A stretch of DNA of 64,000 nt, from contig NZ_CP021323.1 of assembly GCF_002155145.1 (NCBI RefSeq), forward strand, positions 744,001-808,000, read 5' to 3'. Positions 38,281 to 48,264 of this stretch are shown here, piece by piece; position 1 is the first letter of the stretch; each line of letters begins with the position of its first letter. The translations under genes were made by a program, and so were the position numbers. This DNA comes from Kushneria konosiri (lineage in GTDB: Bacteria > Pseudomonadota > Gammaproteobacteria > Pseudomonadales > Halomonadaceae). Under the pieces are notes generated by a model, which was not told where the DNA came from, did not search any database, and saw nothing but the letters and a program-made list of their open reading frames with translations.

Positions 38281-38814
38281 CTAGAGCTTCTCAACCTGTG
38301 AGAACTCGAGCTCAACGGGTGTTGAGCGCCCGAAGATCAGAACACTGACCTGCAGACGGCTCTTCTCATAATTGACTTCTTCGACCACGCCATTGAAGTC
38401 TGCAAATGGACCATCGGCAACACGAACGGTTTCGCCGGCATCGAACATGGTCTTGGGACGTGGCTTTTCAGTACCATCCTGTACACGACGCAGAATGGCC
38501 TCTGCTTCGTTCGGCGTAATGGGAGCAGGCTTTTCAGGCGTTCCGCCAATAAACCCCATTACCCGGGGTGTTTCATTAACCAGATGCCAACTGCGGTCAT
38601 CCATCGCCATTTCGACCAGCACATAACCGGGATAAAACTTGCGCTCGCTCTTGCGACGCTTCCCATCGCGCATTTCGACGACTTCTTCCGTAGGCACCAG
38701 GATTTCGCCGAAATGGTCTTCCATTTCGTAAAGCTTCACACGCTCAATCAGTGAGCGCATGACCTGTTTCTCAAAACCGGAATAGGCGTGGACAACATAC
38801 CAGCGCTTAGTCAT
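38281..38814 (-). CDS. nusG: Transcription termination/antitermination protein NusG
   Basis: A 177-residue NusG, which couples RNA polymerase to Rho or to the ribosome through S10. The start at 38814 ([20 protein letters not shown]) matches the family; the open frame extends upstream by twelve codons without support. The NGN domain occupies about 1-110 and the KOW domain ([21 protein letters not shown]) about 125-177. Co-transcribed with secE, eight bases apart. Confidence 0.97.
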   Translation of the reverse strand: MTKRWYVVHAYSGFEKQVMRSLIERVKLYEMEDHFGEILVPTEEVVEMRDGKRRKSERKFYPGYVLVEMAMDDRSWHLVNETPRVMGFIGGTPEKPAPITPNEAEAILRRVQDGTEKPRPKTMFDAGETVRVADGPFADFNGVVEEVNYEKSRLQVSVLIFGRSTPVELEFSQVEKL

Positions 38815-38822
38815 GCAAGCTC

Positions 38823-39191
38823 CTAACCAATAAGAGTCGACACCAGCCAACCGAAGAACATATCAATCAGCCAGAGCAACAGGCCTACAATGACAACTGC
38901 GCCCAGCACGATAGCGGTCGTTTGAAAGGTTTCCTGGCGGGTGGGCCAGACAACACGCTGAATTTCCTTCTTCGCGTTTCTGGCAAGCGAGGTCAGCTCG
39001 CGACCTCGACTGGTCGTCAGTGCAATACCCAGAGCTGCCACTACCAGCACGACAACGCCGATCACTCGATAAATCATCGGTTGATCGGCAAAGTAGACGT
39101 TACCCGCTACCGCAACAGCGACAAGCACCACAGCAGCAGCCCACTTGAGCGCATCAAAACGGGTATCCTGCACTTCGGCGGTCTGTTTCAT
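38823..39191 (-). CDS. secE: Preprotein translocase subunit SecE
   Basis: A 122-residue SecE of the gammaproteobacterial three-helix type: two N-terminal membrane segments (about 14-30 and 38-55), a conserved amphipathic helix ([17 protein letters not shown], about 72-88) and a C-terminal membrane helix. It clamps SecY, encoded at 12-13.4 kb. Follows tRNA-Trp and precedes nusG. Confidence 0.95.
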   Translation of the reverse strand: MKQTAEVQDTRFDALKWAAAVVLVAVAVAGNVYFADQPMIYRVIGVVVLVVAALGIALTTSRGRELTSLARNAKKEIQRVVWPTRQETFQTTAIVLGAVVIVGLLLWLIDMFFGWLVSTLIG

Positions 39192-39258
39192 GGGGAAGAA
39201 AACTCCTCAGGAGTGCGGCAATCGATTTACACACAAAAGCTGCCAATCTGAGGAAGAC

Positions 39259-39334
<76 letters not shown>

Positions 39335-39445
39335 GTAACATCGTCGTCGCGAATGCCTTTGCGAGCGGCATGCACGATACCAAAAAGCTCGATGCACGAC
39401 AACCACATCGAACTAGAAAGGGCGACCCTTACGGCTCGCCCTGAA

Positions 39446-39520
39446 TGGAGCTCATGGACGGAATTGAACCGTCGACCTCACCCTTACCAAGGGTGTGCTC
39501 TACCCCTGAGCTACATGAGC
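39446..39520 (-). tRNA. tRNA-Thr (GGT)
   Basis: A 75-base cloverleaf on the minus strand starting GCTCATGTAGCTCAG, with anticodon loop TTGGTAA (anticodon GGT) and encoded CCA. In many relatives tufB follows directly; here only 111 bases separate it from tRNA-Trp. Confidence 0.95.
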
Positions 39521-39537
39521 ATAACCCTTTGCACAAC

Positions 39538-39611
<74 letters not shown>

Positions 39612-39651
39612 TTACCCAATACTTCAATCACTGCGTGACTGAAAAAATTCT

Positions 39652-39735
<84 letters not shown>

Positions 39736-39748
39736 AACTTGGCGGCAA

Positions 39749-39776
39749 ATTATACCGATCCAAGACGGGCTGTCAA
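39749..39776 (-). promoter_or_regulatory. Consensus promoter of the tRNA-Tyr/Gly/Thr/Trp-secE-nusG operon
   Basis: Perfect TTGACA (39771-39776) and perfect TATAAT (39749-39754) on the minus strand with a 16-base spacer, 13 bases before tRNA-Tyr. This is the strongest-looking promoter in the window. Confidence 0.9.
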
Positions 39777-39830
39777 GCCCTTATTCCATTTGACCTAAAT
39801 GCCCTGCCTCATGGAACGCGCCGCATTCTG

Positions 39831-40670
39831 TCAGAGCATTCGCGTAAACGCAAGTGCCTTTCGCATTTCTGCCAGATCGGCAGGCGCCATCACTTCAGGC
39901 ATGCCGGCCAGCACGCCCCGCTTCTCTTCCACGGTCAGCGGGAAAAGCGCTTCGAGACCGGCATAGACCATGTCCGGCCAGCAGGCGTGTGGCAAACGAA
40001 GCCCCCTTGAAATCAGTGGCGCATCGCCACCGGTAATCAACAACGGCAGCGTCATGTTCTGACTGTCGCAGAGTTCCATGTAAAGACGATTTATCGCACT
40101 GATGGCGGCCATGAAAACCCCGTGATTAACGGCATCGCCTGTATTGGTACCAGGCGAAAGCGCATGAAGGACTTCCTCTTCGGGGTCGATCACTACCTTG
40201 CGGGTTCCCAGCTTGAGGCTCTCCTTCATGAGCCTGAGCCCTGGAATAATATATCCGCCGAGGTGCTGCCCGTTGGGCAAAACGGCATCCATGGTAATGG
40301 CACTGCCACAGTCCACGGTGCAACACCCCCCGGTCAGCTGATACCCCGAAAGCACTCCCAGCCAGCGATCCACTCCCAGTCGTTCGGGTGTTTCGTAGCC
40401 ATTACGAATGCCAAGTGCCTCGGCAGTGGAGTGTGCGACATGAATATCACCCACGCGTCGTTTTAAAAGTCTGACCGTATCTTCCAGCACATCCTGACGC
40501 GCCACGTTGGAGATGCGAATGACCTCGACAATGTCGAGGTCAGGGATATCCGCTCCCGAGCGCCATTCATCACGCGTCCACATGGCGCCTCGGGCGCGAA
40601 TACTGCTGGTACGGCGATCCTTGAGACGCCATTTTGAAAGTGTATTGCCGATATCCAGATCGAGAATCAT
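39831..40670 (-). CDS. coaX: Type III pantothenate kinase
   Basis: A 279-residue CoaX, which phosphorylates pantothenate in the first committed step of coenzyme A synthesis. Type III features are clear: DIGN phosphate loop at 6-9, the YETPERLGVDRW segment that binds pantothenate, DCGSAITMDAV, and GGYIIPGLRLM. It lacks resemblance to the type I (CoaA) kinase of E. coli. Its start overlaps the birA stop by four bases, and the coaX-birA pairing is frequent in pseudomonads and Halomonas-type genomes, both enzymes serving cofactor metabolism. Confidence 0.95.
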   Translation of the reverse strand: MILDLDIGNTLSKWRLKDRRTSSIRARGAMWTRDEWRSGADIPDLDIVEVIRISNVARQDVLEDTVRLLKRRVGDIHVAHSTAEALGIRNGYETPERLGVDRWLGVLSGYQLTGGCCTVDCGSAITMDAVLPNGQHLGGYIIPGLRLMKESLKLGTRKVVIDPEEEVLHALSPGTNTGDAVNHGVFMAAISAINRLYMELCDSQNMTLPLLITGGDAPLISRGLRLPHACWPDMVYAGLEALFPLTVEEKRGVLAGMPEVMAPADLAEMRKALAFTRML

Positions 40671-41647
40671 GAGCCGCCACGCAAACTGACTTCGCCACCG
40701 GCAAAGCGCTTGTCCTCACCACCAATGCTGACCATCAGATTACCGGTATCATCCACACCTTTCGCCACCCCTTCACTGACGGTGCTCTCCTGATAGATGC
40801 GCACTGCCCTGTCCTGATAAACGTGATAGGCATTCCAGCGATCACGCCAGGCGGCAAATCCTGCCTGCTCAAAGCCTTCGAGCATCTTTATGTGCGCCTC
40901 GATCATGGCGCTGACCAGCACATTGCGTGAGACACCGGGCGCCAGTTCGGAAAGCGTCGTGATGGGCTGTCCGATAGCGGCCCGCCCCTGTTCGGAAAGC
41001 CTGATATTGATTCCCACACCGATGACCACCTGGCAGGGCCCGGAAGTATCTCCTCGAACTTCAACCAGAATCCCGCCCAGCTTGGAGACGCCTTTCGACG
41101 TTGATACCAGCAGATCGTTGGGCCATTTCAACTGAACGTCGACCCCCTGATCCGACAGGAGATCCGCCATGACCACACCGACCGCCAGGCTCAGTCCTTC
41201 AAGCGCCCCTACCCCGCTTTCAAACTGCCAACCGATGGAGAAGTGAATGTTCCCCCCCCACTCACTGTAAAACGACCGACCGCGCCGCCCTCGTCCGGCA
41301 CTCTGCCATTCCGCAAGACATACCTCTCCATGCCCGGCCCCCTGAGCGAAGCGCTCCAGCAGAAAGGTGTTGGTCGAACCGATCGAATCCTCTATAAAAA
41401 GGTGTTCGAGATGCTGTCGCGCAGAGCGTGACAGGCTGGCCACGATGTCACCTCCGCGCAAGGGCTCCGGCGGCTCCAGAAGGCGGTATCCACATCCTCT
41501 TGCCGTCTCGACAGACAGCCCCAGTCCTTCGAGCTTGCGCAGCTGTTTCCATACCGCTGTACGAGAGACTCCGATTTCCTTCCCCAGCGCCTCACCTGAA
41601 TGGAAGGCCCCATCGCTCATCAGTCTGATCAGATCGCTGACACTCAT
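40667..41647 (-). CDS. birA: Biotin-[acetyl-CoA carboxylase] ligase and biotin operon repressor BirA
   Basis: A 326-residue bifunctional BirA. The N-terminal winged helix (about 1-60, with GEALGKEIGVSRTAVWKQLRKLE) suggests DNA binding, so it probably also represses biotin genes when biotinyl-AMP accumulates. The catalytic domain has the SAGRGRRGRSF loop that binds biotinyl-AMP (about 115-125), then KWPNDLLV and GILVE. I start at 41647 (MSVSDLIRLMSDGAFHSG), consistent with the family; the frame extends 18 codons upstream. An eight-C run at 41252-41259 is read in frame. Confidence 0.92.
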   Translation of the reverse strand: MSVSDLIRLMSDGAFHSGEALGKEIGVSRTAVWKQLRKLEGLGLSVETARGCGYRLLEPPEPLRGGDIVASLSRSARQHLEHLFIEDSIGSTNTFLLERFAQGAGHGEVCLAEWQSAGRGRRGRSFYSEWGGNIHFSIGWQFESGVGALEGLSLAVGVVMADLLSDQGVDVQLKWPNDLLVSTSKGVSKLGGILVEVRGDTSGPCQVVIGVGINIRLSEQGRAAIGQPITTLSELAPGVSRNVLVSAMIEAHIKMLEGFEQAGFAAWRDRWNAYHVYQDRAVRIYQESTVSEGVAKGVDDTGNLMVSIGGEDKRFAGGEVSLRGGS

Positions 41648-41736
41648 GGAATTGCGTTCATATCCTGGAACCCTTGTATCCGCCTGCACCGCCACGGGCA
41701 TTGCTCTTCAGAAATTCGTGCAGGGCACGAAAACAA

Positions 41737-41762
41737 AAAGGGTACCCCTTTGGGTACCCTTT
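41737..41762. terminator. Bidirectional-type terminator between birA and cydB
   Basis: Eleven-base arms AAAGGGTACCC and GGGTACCCTTT with a CTTT loop, about 25 bases past the cydB stop on the minus strand, where it ends the cydAB transcript. Confidence 0.8.
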
Positions 41763-41788
41763 GTAATCTCCGAACGCGCGATTTAATC

Positions 41789-42793
41789 TCAGTGATATCC
41801 CTCACCATGGCGCACCTTGCCCCGAAAGACATAGTAGCTGTAAGCCGTATAGGCGAGCACGATGGGCACCAGAATCACATATCCCACGATCAGAAATGAC
41901 TGACTGGCACGCGCCGAGGAGGCGTCCCAAAGGGTGATATCTGGCGGGATGATCAAGGGGAAAAAGCTGATGACCAGCCCCGAGAGCCCGAGGAAAAACA
42001 GGCCCAGCACCTTGAAAAAGAGCCGCCGCTCATGGGAGTGCGTGACACCGTTCCAGATGCTCCAGGAAAGTAGCGCAACCAGAATCGGCACCGGCGCAAA
42101 CCAGGCAATATTGGGGAACGTGAACCAGCGCTCGGCAATGCGCCCATTGGAAAGCGGCGTCCATACGCTGATCACGATCATGGAAGCCACCAGCAGCAGC
42201 GTTAGAGGACGTGCCAGCTGATAAAACCGATTCTGTAGCTCTCCTTCCGTTTTCATGATCAGCCAGCCGGCCCCCAGCAGCGCATAACCTGCCATGAGCG
42301 CCAGCCCGGTGAACAGTGCAAACGGCGAGAACCAGTCAAAGGTGCCTCCCTGATAGGTACGCTCTGACACCGCCAGTCCATTAATGATGCCCCCCAGAAC
42401 GACGCCCTGACTGAAGGTTGCCACCATGGCACCGCCACTGAATGCAAGATCAAACCATTTGCGCGAACGGTTCGACTTGAAGCGGAATTCAAAGGCAATT
42501 CCCCTGAAAATCAATGCCAGCAGCATCAGGATCAAGGGGAGATACATGGCCGGTAAAATCACCGAATAAGCCAGTGGGAAAGCGCCATACAATCCAGCGC
42601 CCCCCAGAATCATCCATGTCTGGTTGCCGTCCCATACCGGCGCCACGGTGTTCATCATGACGTCGCGATTCTCATCTCCCTTGATGAAGGGAAACAGGAT
42701 TCCAACACCCAGGCTGAAGCCATCCATCATGACGTACATGGCAACAGCAAAACCGATCAGCAGATACCAGATGACTGGCAGGTCAATTGTCAT
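41789..42793 (-). CDS. cydB: Cytochrome bd-type (CIO-like) quinol oxidase subunit II
   Basis: A 334-residue membrane protein, partner of subunit I in a quinol oxidase that reduces oxygen to water without a proton pump. Eight or so hydrophobic segments are visible, with the family block DGFSLGVGILFPF and VWDGNQTWMILGGAGLYGAFPLAY near the N-terminus. I start at 42793 because GGGAG lies eight bases upstream; ATG at 42799 is an alternative. No small cydX-like gene follows before the terminator. Confidence 0.93.
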   Translation of the reverse strand: MTIDLPVIWYLLIGFAVAMYVMMDGFSLGVGILFPFIKGDENRDVMMNTVAPVWDGNQTWMILGGAGLYGAFPLAYSVILPAMYLPLILMLLALIFRGIAFEFRFKSNRSRKWFDLAFSGGAMVATFSQGVVLGGIINGLAVSERTYQGGTFDWFSPFALFTGLALMAGYALLGAGWLIMKTEGELQNRFYQLARPLTLLLVASMIVISVWTPLSNGRIAERWFTFPNIAWFAPVPILVALLSWSIWNGVTHSHERRLFFKVLGLFFLGLSGLVISFFPLIIPPDITLWDASSARASQSFLIVGYVILVPIVLAYTAYSYYVFRGKVRHGEGYH

Positions 42794-42808
42794 GCTCATG
42801 GCTCCCAA

Positions 42809-44215
42809 TCAATTTTGCTCTTCGAAACTGCCGTCGGCTGCCGACATCGGCCGCTTGGGCTGACGCTCATGGCCCGGACCACCGGAAGGCACCATATTCA
42901 TCGGCTCGGATTTGATCAGTCTCAGCATATAATAGATTCCGATACCGAAGATGATGGCATAGACCACCATGAAGCCAATCAGGGTTGTCATCATGCTGGC
43001 CACGCTATGTGTCGAGACTGCATCCTCGCTGCGCAGCATGCCGTAAACCACCCAAGGCTGACGACCGGCTTCTGTCGTAATCCAGCCAGCCAGCAGGGCG
43101 ATAAAGCCCACGGGCGTCGTGAACAGCGCGATCCGCTGGAACCAGCGCGCGTCATAGAGCTGTCCTCTCCAGCGCAAAAAGAGCCCGACAACACCCATGC
43201 CAAGCATCAACATGCCCAGCCCAACCATGATCCTGAAGCTCCAGAATACCAGTGGCACATCAGGCCATTCGTCACGAGGCCAGTCCTTGAGCCCCTGAAT
43301 CTTGCCATCAAGGGTGTGGGTCAAAATCAGACTGCTGGCATAGGGCACCTTCAGCTCGAAGTGGTTGGCTCCATCTTCCATGCTTGGCAGGGCGAAGAGC
43401 ACCAGCGGCATACCCTTCTGATCCGGCTCGTTCTCCCAGTGCCCCTCCATCGCGGCCACCTTGGCAGGCTGATGTTCCAGCGTGTTGAGGCCATGCATGT
43501 CACCGGCAATGATCTGTACCGGCAGTGCTACCAGAATGGCCCACATGGCCATGGAAAACATCTTGCGCGCTGCCTGGTCACGGCGATCACGCAGCAGGTG
43601 ATAGGCCCCTACCCCACCCACGACAAAACCGACCGAGATAAAGGCTGCCAGCCCCATATGGACAATTCGATAGGGGAAGGACGGGTTGAACATGATTTCG
43701 AGCCAGTTCGACGGCTCAAAGCGCCCATCAATGACTTCATATCCGGCAGGGGTCTGCATCCAACTGTTGGACATCAGAATCCAGGTCATCGAAATGAGGG
43801 TACCAATGGCCACAAGGCAGGTCGCCGAGAAGTGCAGCCGCTTGCTGACACGCCCCTCACCGAACAGCATGATGCCGAGGAAACCGGCCTCCATGAAGAA
43901 GGCTGTCAGCACCTCATAGGTCAAAAGCACACCGGTAATATCGCCTGCCCTTTCGGCAAAGCCGCTCCAGTTGGTGCCGAACTCGTATGCCATGACCACG
44001 CCAGAGACGACCCCCAGCCCGAAAACCACAGCAAAGATACGCACCCAGAAACGGTACAGGTTATGGTAAATCTCATTCCCCGTTTTTAACCACAGCCCTT
44101 CCAGCACCATCAGGTAGCTTGCAAGACCGATCGAAAAAGCGGGAAAAAGAATATGAAAGGAAACGGTAAAGGCGAACTGGAATCGCGCCAGGTCTAAAGC
44201 TTCAAACCCCAGCAT
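42809..44215 (-). CDS. cydA: Cytochrome bd-type (CIO-like) quinol oxidase subunit I
   Basis: A 468-residue subunit carrying the hemes. The likely heme ligand His21 sits in FHILFPAFSIG, and the second histidine is in YRIVHMGLAAF; GRQPWVVYGMLR near the C-terminus is the conserved loop. The Q loop after GMHGLNTLEHQPAKVAAMEG is short, typical of the cyanide-insensitive oxidase (CioA) subtype rather than the long-loop E. coli CydA. That subtype call is by family knowledge. It is followed 15 bases later by cydB. Confidence 0.94.
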   Translation of the reverse strand: MLGFEALDLARFQFAFTVSFHILFPAFSIGLASYLMVLEGLWLKTGNEIYHNLYRFWVRIFAVVFGLGVVSGVVMAYEFGTNWSGFAERAGDITGVLLTYEVLTAFFMEAGFLGIMLFGEGRVSKRLHFSATCLVAIGTLISMTWILMSNSWMQTPAGYEVIDGRFEPSNWLEIMFNPSFPYRIVHMGLAAFISVGFVVGGVGAYHLLRDRRDQAARKMFSMAMWAILVALPVQIIAGDMHGLNTLEHQPAKVAAMEGHWENEPDQKGMPLVLFALPSMEDGANHFELKVPYASSLILTHTLDGKIQGLKDWPRDEWPDVPLVFWSFRIMVGLGMLMLGMGVVGLFLRWRGQLYDARWFQRIALFTTPVGFIALLAGWITTEAGRQPWVVYGMLRSEDAVSTHSVASMMTTLIGFMVVYAIIFGIGIYYMLRLIKSEPMNMVPSGGPGHERQPKRPMSAADGSFEEQN

Positions 44216-44355
44216 TGGCTTGGCTCTCCTGCTTTGGGTTCTGGATAGTCACGGAAACTATGAAGTTAGAGCATTCCCACGGAAAAGTGAAAGCCTCGGG
44301 ACATCATGTCGCATGACCATGGCGCTGCAGTACGGGAAAGCAAAGGCAGGAAAGA

Positions 44356-44390
44356 CAATGCTGATCGACGCAAGCGTCAATGCAGCATTG
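44356..44390 (-). terminator. Stem-loop after cyoE, probable end of cyo operon
   Basis: Arms CAATGCTG/CAGCATTG with an inner pair GACGC/GCGTC, closing a two-base loop. On the minus strand it begins seven bases past the cyoE stop and is followed by the moderately T-rich TGTCTTTCC. Likely a terminator, but the T tract is poor. Confidence 0.5.
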
Positions 44391-44396
44391 AATGAA

Positions 44397-45305
44397 CTAA
44401 ACGTTCAGAGACGCTGGCGAATCAAGCCGCGCGGCTGTGGTCTCTGATGCAGGCTTTTGATAGTCGATGGCCATGACCGCACTCAATACCGTAACGACCA
44501 GTATTGAAATACCAAAGAGCTGACGCGCCCAGCGGGCATTGTCATTTTGGTGATAACGAGAAATGGCAATATAGAGCCAGTAAAGCGTCATCGCGATCAT
44601 TACGACCAGATAGACGTATCCGGTGTATCCCGTAAACGTCAAAAGCGTCGCGGCCACACCGAAAGCCACAATATAGGCGACGGTCTGGCGTTTGGCCGAT
44701 GCCACCCCTCTGGCAACAGAGAGCACGGGAATGGAAGCCGCCCGATAATCTTCCAGCCTGAAAATGGCAATCGCATATGAATGCGGCATTTGCCACAGAC
44801 TGAAGATCAACAGTACCAGCCATGCGCCCAGATCAAACTGATTACTGACTGCACAGTACCCAATGACCGGCGGTGCCGCACCGGACAGGCTGCCGATCAA
44901 CGTACCATGAACCGAATGACGCTTTAGCCAGAGGCTGTAGGCGCCAACGTAGATGGCAAAGCCGAACAGGGCCACACCCGCAGCCAGCGGATTAGCCACT
45001 ATCAATAAAAGTAAAAAGCCTGCTGTACCCAGCAGGCAGGCCATGATCAGCGCAGAGCGAACATCGATCGTGCCTTCGACAAGCGCACGCTTTTGCGTGC
45101 GCGCCATGTACTCGTCAATGTCGCGATCGATGACATTGTTGAATACACAACCGGAAGCAACGACCAGCGACACCCCGATAACGGTGGCGAAAAACAACAG
45201 CAGGTCGATGCTTCCTTTCGAGGCCAGAAAGAATCCCCCTGTTACCGAGATCAGATTGCCGAAGACAATGCCCGGCTTCGTTAGCAGGAGATATCTTTTG
45301 AGCAT
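44397..45305 (-). CDS. cyoE: Protoheme IX farnesyltransferase (heme O synthase)
   Basis: A 302-residue membrane enzyme of the UbiA family that adds a farnesyl group to heme B to make heme O, needed by the bo3 oxidase. The prenyl-diphosphate site reads [18 protein letters not shown] (about 57-74), and nine or so hydrophobic helices follow. It is the last gene of the cyoABCDE operon, 13 bases after cyoD. Confidence 0.94.
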   Translation of the reverse strand: MLKRYLLLTKPGIVFGNLISVTGGFFLASKGSIDLLLFFATVIGVSLVVASGCVFNNVIDRDIDEYMARTQKRALVEGTIDVRSALIMACLLGTAGFLLLLIVANPLAAGVALFGFAIYVGAYSLWLKRHSVHGTLIGSLSGAAPPVIGYCAVSNQFDLGAWLVLLIFSLWQMPHSYAIAIFRLEDYRAASIPVLSVARGVASAKRQTVAYIVAFGVAATLLTFTGYTGYVYLVVMIAMTLYWLYIAISRYHQNDNARWARQLFGISILVVTVLSAVMAIDYQKPASETTAARLDSPASLNV

Positions 45306-45318
45306 CGGTACAGGCTTC

Positions 45319-45654
45319 TTACATCCCTACCATCAGATTATGGTTGAGATGGAACATGATCCACAGCGAGCCCACTACCACAATGGCCACGATCAAAATC
45401 GTGAACCAGAGCGAGATCATGTTCCAGCGTGGCCCTGAGTCTTCATTGAGGTGAAGGAAGTACATGACCTGCACCACGATCTGAACAACCGCCATGATCA
45501 TGATGATCGCCAGCGTTGCCATACCCGAGAGCGCGCCGGTCATGACCAGGCCAAAGGGGATAATGGTCAGGATGATGGAGAGAATCAGTCCCGTGGTATA
45601 GGACTTGACGCTACCATGATCGTGACTTTCTGGAGATTGATGGTGATTGGACAT
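45319..45654 (-). CDS. cyoD: Cytochrome bo3 quinol oxidase subunit IV
   Basis: A 111-residue small membrane subunit with three hydrophobic helices that stabilises the bo3 oxidase. I start it at 45654 ([19 protein letters not shown]), where the ATG overlaps the cyoC stop by one base (TAATG); the longer open frame has no ribosome site. N-terminus is histidine-rich. Ends MVGM. Confidence 0.93.
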   Translation of the reverse strand: MSNHHQSPESHDHGSVKSYTTGLILSIILTIIPFGLVMTGALSGMATLAIIMIMAVVQIVVQVMYFLHLNEDSGPRWNMISLWFTILIVAIVVVGSLWIMFHLNHNLMVGM

Positions 45655-46283
45655 TACATGGCTCCCATCAGATAGACGATGGTAAATACGCAGATCCAGA
45701 TGATGTGCAGGAAGTGCCAGAACAGGCTTAGACACATCAGGCGCGATCGGTTCATGTCAGTCAGACCCTTGGTGGCAATCTGAATCAACAAAACGATGGC
45801 CCAGAGGCACCCGGAAGTGACGTGCAGACCATGCGTACCTACCAGCGTAAAGAACGATGACAGGAACGCACTACGCTGGGGACCCGCCCCTTCAGCAATG
45901 AAGTGATGGAACTCGTAGATCTCGAGAGAGACGAACACGATACCCAGTAGCAGGGTCAGCGCCAGCCAGAGCATGGTGCCCTGCTTGTTGCCCTTGTTCA
46001 TGGCAAGCGTTGAAAGCCCGATCATGAAGCTACTGGCGAGCAGCACAAAGGTTTCTACCAGAACAAAGGGCAGCTCAAACAGCTCTTGAGAGGTGGGGCC
46101 ACCCGCATAGTTCGTACTCAGGACTGCGAAGGTTGCAAAAATGGATGCAAACAGTACGCAGTCGCTCATGATGTAGATCCAGAAACCGAATACTCTGGTC
46201 GCTACCGGATCATGATGTTCATGCTCATGGTGCTCATGCCCGTGGGCATGAGCGTCCTGATTGGTCATTGATTGAGTCGACAT
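45654..46283 (-). CDS. cyoC: Cytochrome bo3 quinol oxidase subunit III
   Basis: A 209-residue subunit with five predicted membrane helices, equivalent to subunit III of heme-copper oxidases. An unusual N-terminal stretch very rich in histidine (about residues 12-26, [15 protein letters not shown]) precedes the first helix; His-rich starts occur in CyoC but this one is long. Only three bases separate it from cyoB. Confidence 0.94.
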   Translation of the reverse strand: MSTQSMTNQDAHAHGHEHHEHEHHDPVATRVFGFWIYIMSDCVLFASIFATFAVLSTNYAGGPTSQELFELPFVLVETFVLLASSFMIGLSTLAMNKGNKQGTMLWLALTLLLGIVFVSLEIYEFHHFIAEGAGPQRSAFLSSFFTLVGTHGLHVTSGCLWAIVLLIQIATKGLTDMNRSRLMCLSLFWHFLHIIWICVFTIVYLMGAM

Positions 46284-46286
46284 GTG

Positions 46287-48262
46287 TTACGCCTGATTTG
46301 ACAATTTTTGATAACGCTGACTTTCGATGCGCTCGACTTCGGCAGCAGGAACGTAATAGTCAATATCGTCGTTGAAGGTACGCAGCACGATGGTGATGAA
46401 GATGCCTACAGCTGAAGCGATCGCCAGCCACCAGATATGCCAGATCAGTGCAAACCCGAATACAGAGGCAATAATGCCGATGAAAAATCCTGCCGAGGTG
46501 TTTTTCGGCATATGGATATCCTGATATTCGGCAGGCTTTTGTTCACTGACGCCGTTTTCCTTCATGTGCCAGAAGGCATCACGCTCTTCTACAACGGGAA
46601 TATGCGCGAAGTTGTAAAAGGGTGCCGGTGAAGGGATGGACCATTCAAGCGTACGACCGCCCCACGGATCACCTGTCTCGTCGATGTTCTGATGACGATT
46701 CTTGATGCTCACGACAATCTGCAGGAGCTGGCAGGCAATACCACAGGCAATGATGAGAGCACCAATGGCAGCCACAATCAGCGGGAAATGCCAGTCCGGA
46801 TTGTCATAGCTGTTCAGGCGACGGGTCATGCCCATGAAACCAAGAGCATACAGCGGCATGAAGGCCGTAAAGAAGCCCACGATCCAGCACCAGGCAGAAG
46901 CCTTGCCAAGCTTTTCATCAAGCTTGAATCCGAACACTTTCGGGAACCAGTAGGTGAAACCTGCCAGGTAACCGAAGACCACACCACCAATGATGACGTT
47001 GTGGAAGTGAGCAATCAAAAACAGGCTGTTATGGAGCACGTAATCAGCGCCGGGTACGGCCAGAAGAACACCTGTCATCCCACCGATCGTGAAGGTGATG
47101 AGAAAGCCAAGCGTCCAGGCCATTGGAACGGTGAACTGAACACGGCCTTCATACATGGTGAACAGCCAGTTGAAGATTTTGACCCCGGTCGGGATCGCAA
47201 TGATCATCGTGGCGATACCAAAGAAGGAGTTCACATTGGCACCAGCACCCATGGTGAAGAAGTGGTGCAGCCAGACCACAAAGGACAGCACGGTAATGGC
47301 AACCGTGGCATAGACCATGGAGGTGTAGCCAAACAGGCGCTTCTTGCAATAGGTGGCCACAACCTCGGCAAAAATGCCGAAGGCAGGCAGAACCAGAATG
47401 TAGACTTCCGGATGGCCCCAGGCCCAGATGAGATTGACGTACATCATCTGGTTGCCACCCATGTCATTGGTAAAGAAATGGGTGCCAATGTAGCGATCAA
47501 GCGTGAGCAGCGCGATAGTGACCGTCAGGATCGGGAATGCCGCAATGATCAGGACATTGGTGCACAGTGCCGTCCAGGTAAACATCGGCATTTTCATCAG
47601 CGTCATGCCGGGAGCACGCATCTTCAGGATGGTGACGAAGAAATTCACGCCGGTCAGCAGGGTACCGATACCTGATATCTGCAGACTCCATATCCAGTAA
47701 TCCACGCCCACGCCCGGACTGTACTGAATATCGGACAATGGCGGATAGGCCAGCCAGCCGGTAGCTGCAAACTCACCCACACCCAGTGACACGTTGACCA
47801 GGATGACGCCAGCCGTTGTCAGCCAGAAACTCAGCGAGTTCAGATAGGGGAAGGCAACGTCGCGAGCACCGATCTGCAGCGGTACGGCAATGTTCATCAG
47901 ACCTACCATGAACGGCATGGCCATGAAGAAGATCATGATAACGCCATGAGCAGTGAAGATCTGGTCATAGTGCTCAGGCGGCAGATACCCTTCTGCTCCC
48001 CCGAGGCAATGGCCTGTTGGGAGCGCATCATGATGGCATCAGAAAAACCACGGATCAGCATGATGATGGCAACGATGATGTACATCACGCCCAGACGCTT
48101 GTGATCCACGGAGGTAATCCACTCCCTCCAGAGATATCCCCACTTCTTGAAATAGGTAATGGCGGCAACGATGGCCAGGCCCAGCAGCCCCGCAACACCA
48201 AGAACCACCATGACGATGGGTTCGTGGTAGGGGACGGCTTCAATACTAAGTTTGCCGAACAT
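46287..48262 (-). pseudogene. cyoB: Cytochrome bo3 quinol oxidase subunit I, frame interrupted by a -1 frameshift
   Basis: CyoB holds the low-spin heme and the heme-copper centre that reduces oxygen and pumps protons. The first 86 codons (48262 down) start [15 protein letters not shown] and read normally to QQAIASG, then the frame is lost at a run of five C (plus strand 47998-48002). With six, the minus strand reads [20 protein letters not shown] and joins the downstream frame at [10 protein letters not shown]. Later motifs include [17 protein letters not shown] and LAHFHNV-type HFHNVIIGG. The span lacks one base of 659 codons; the restored 658 residues match the family. A missed base is likelier than loss of function. 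Confidence 0.93.
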
Positions 48263-48264
48263 GT

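Noticed and set aside
41763-41788. A cydX-type small gene after cydB
   Set aside because: Only about 26 bases separate the cydB stop from the terminator, too short for any such gene.
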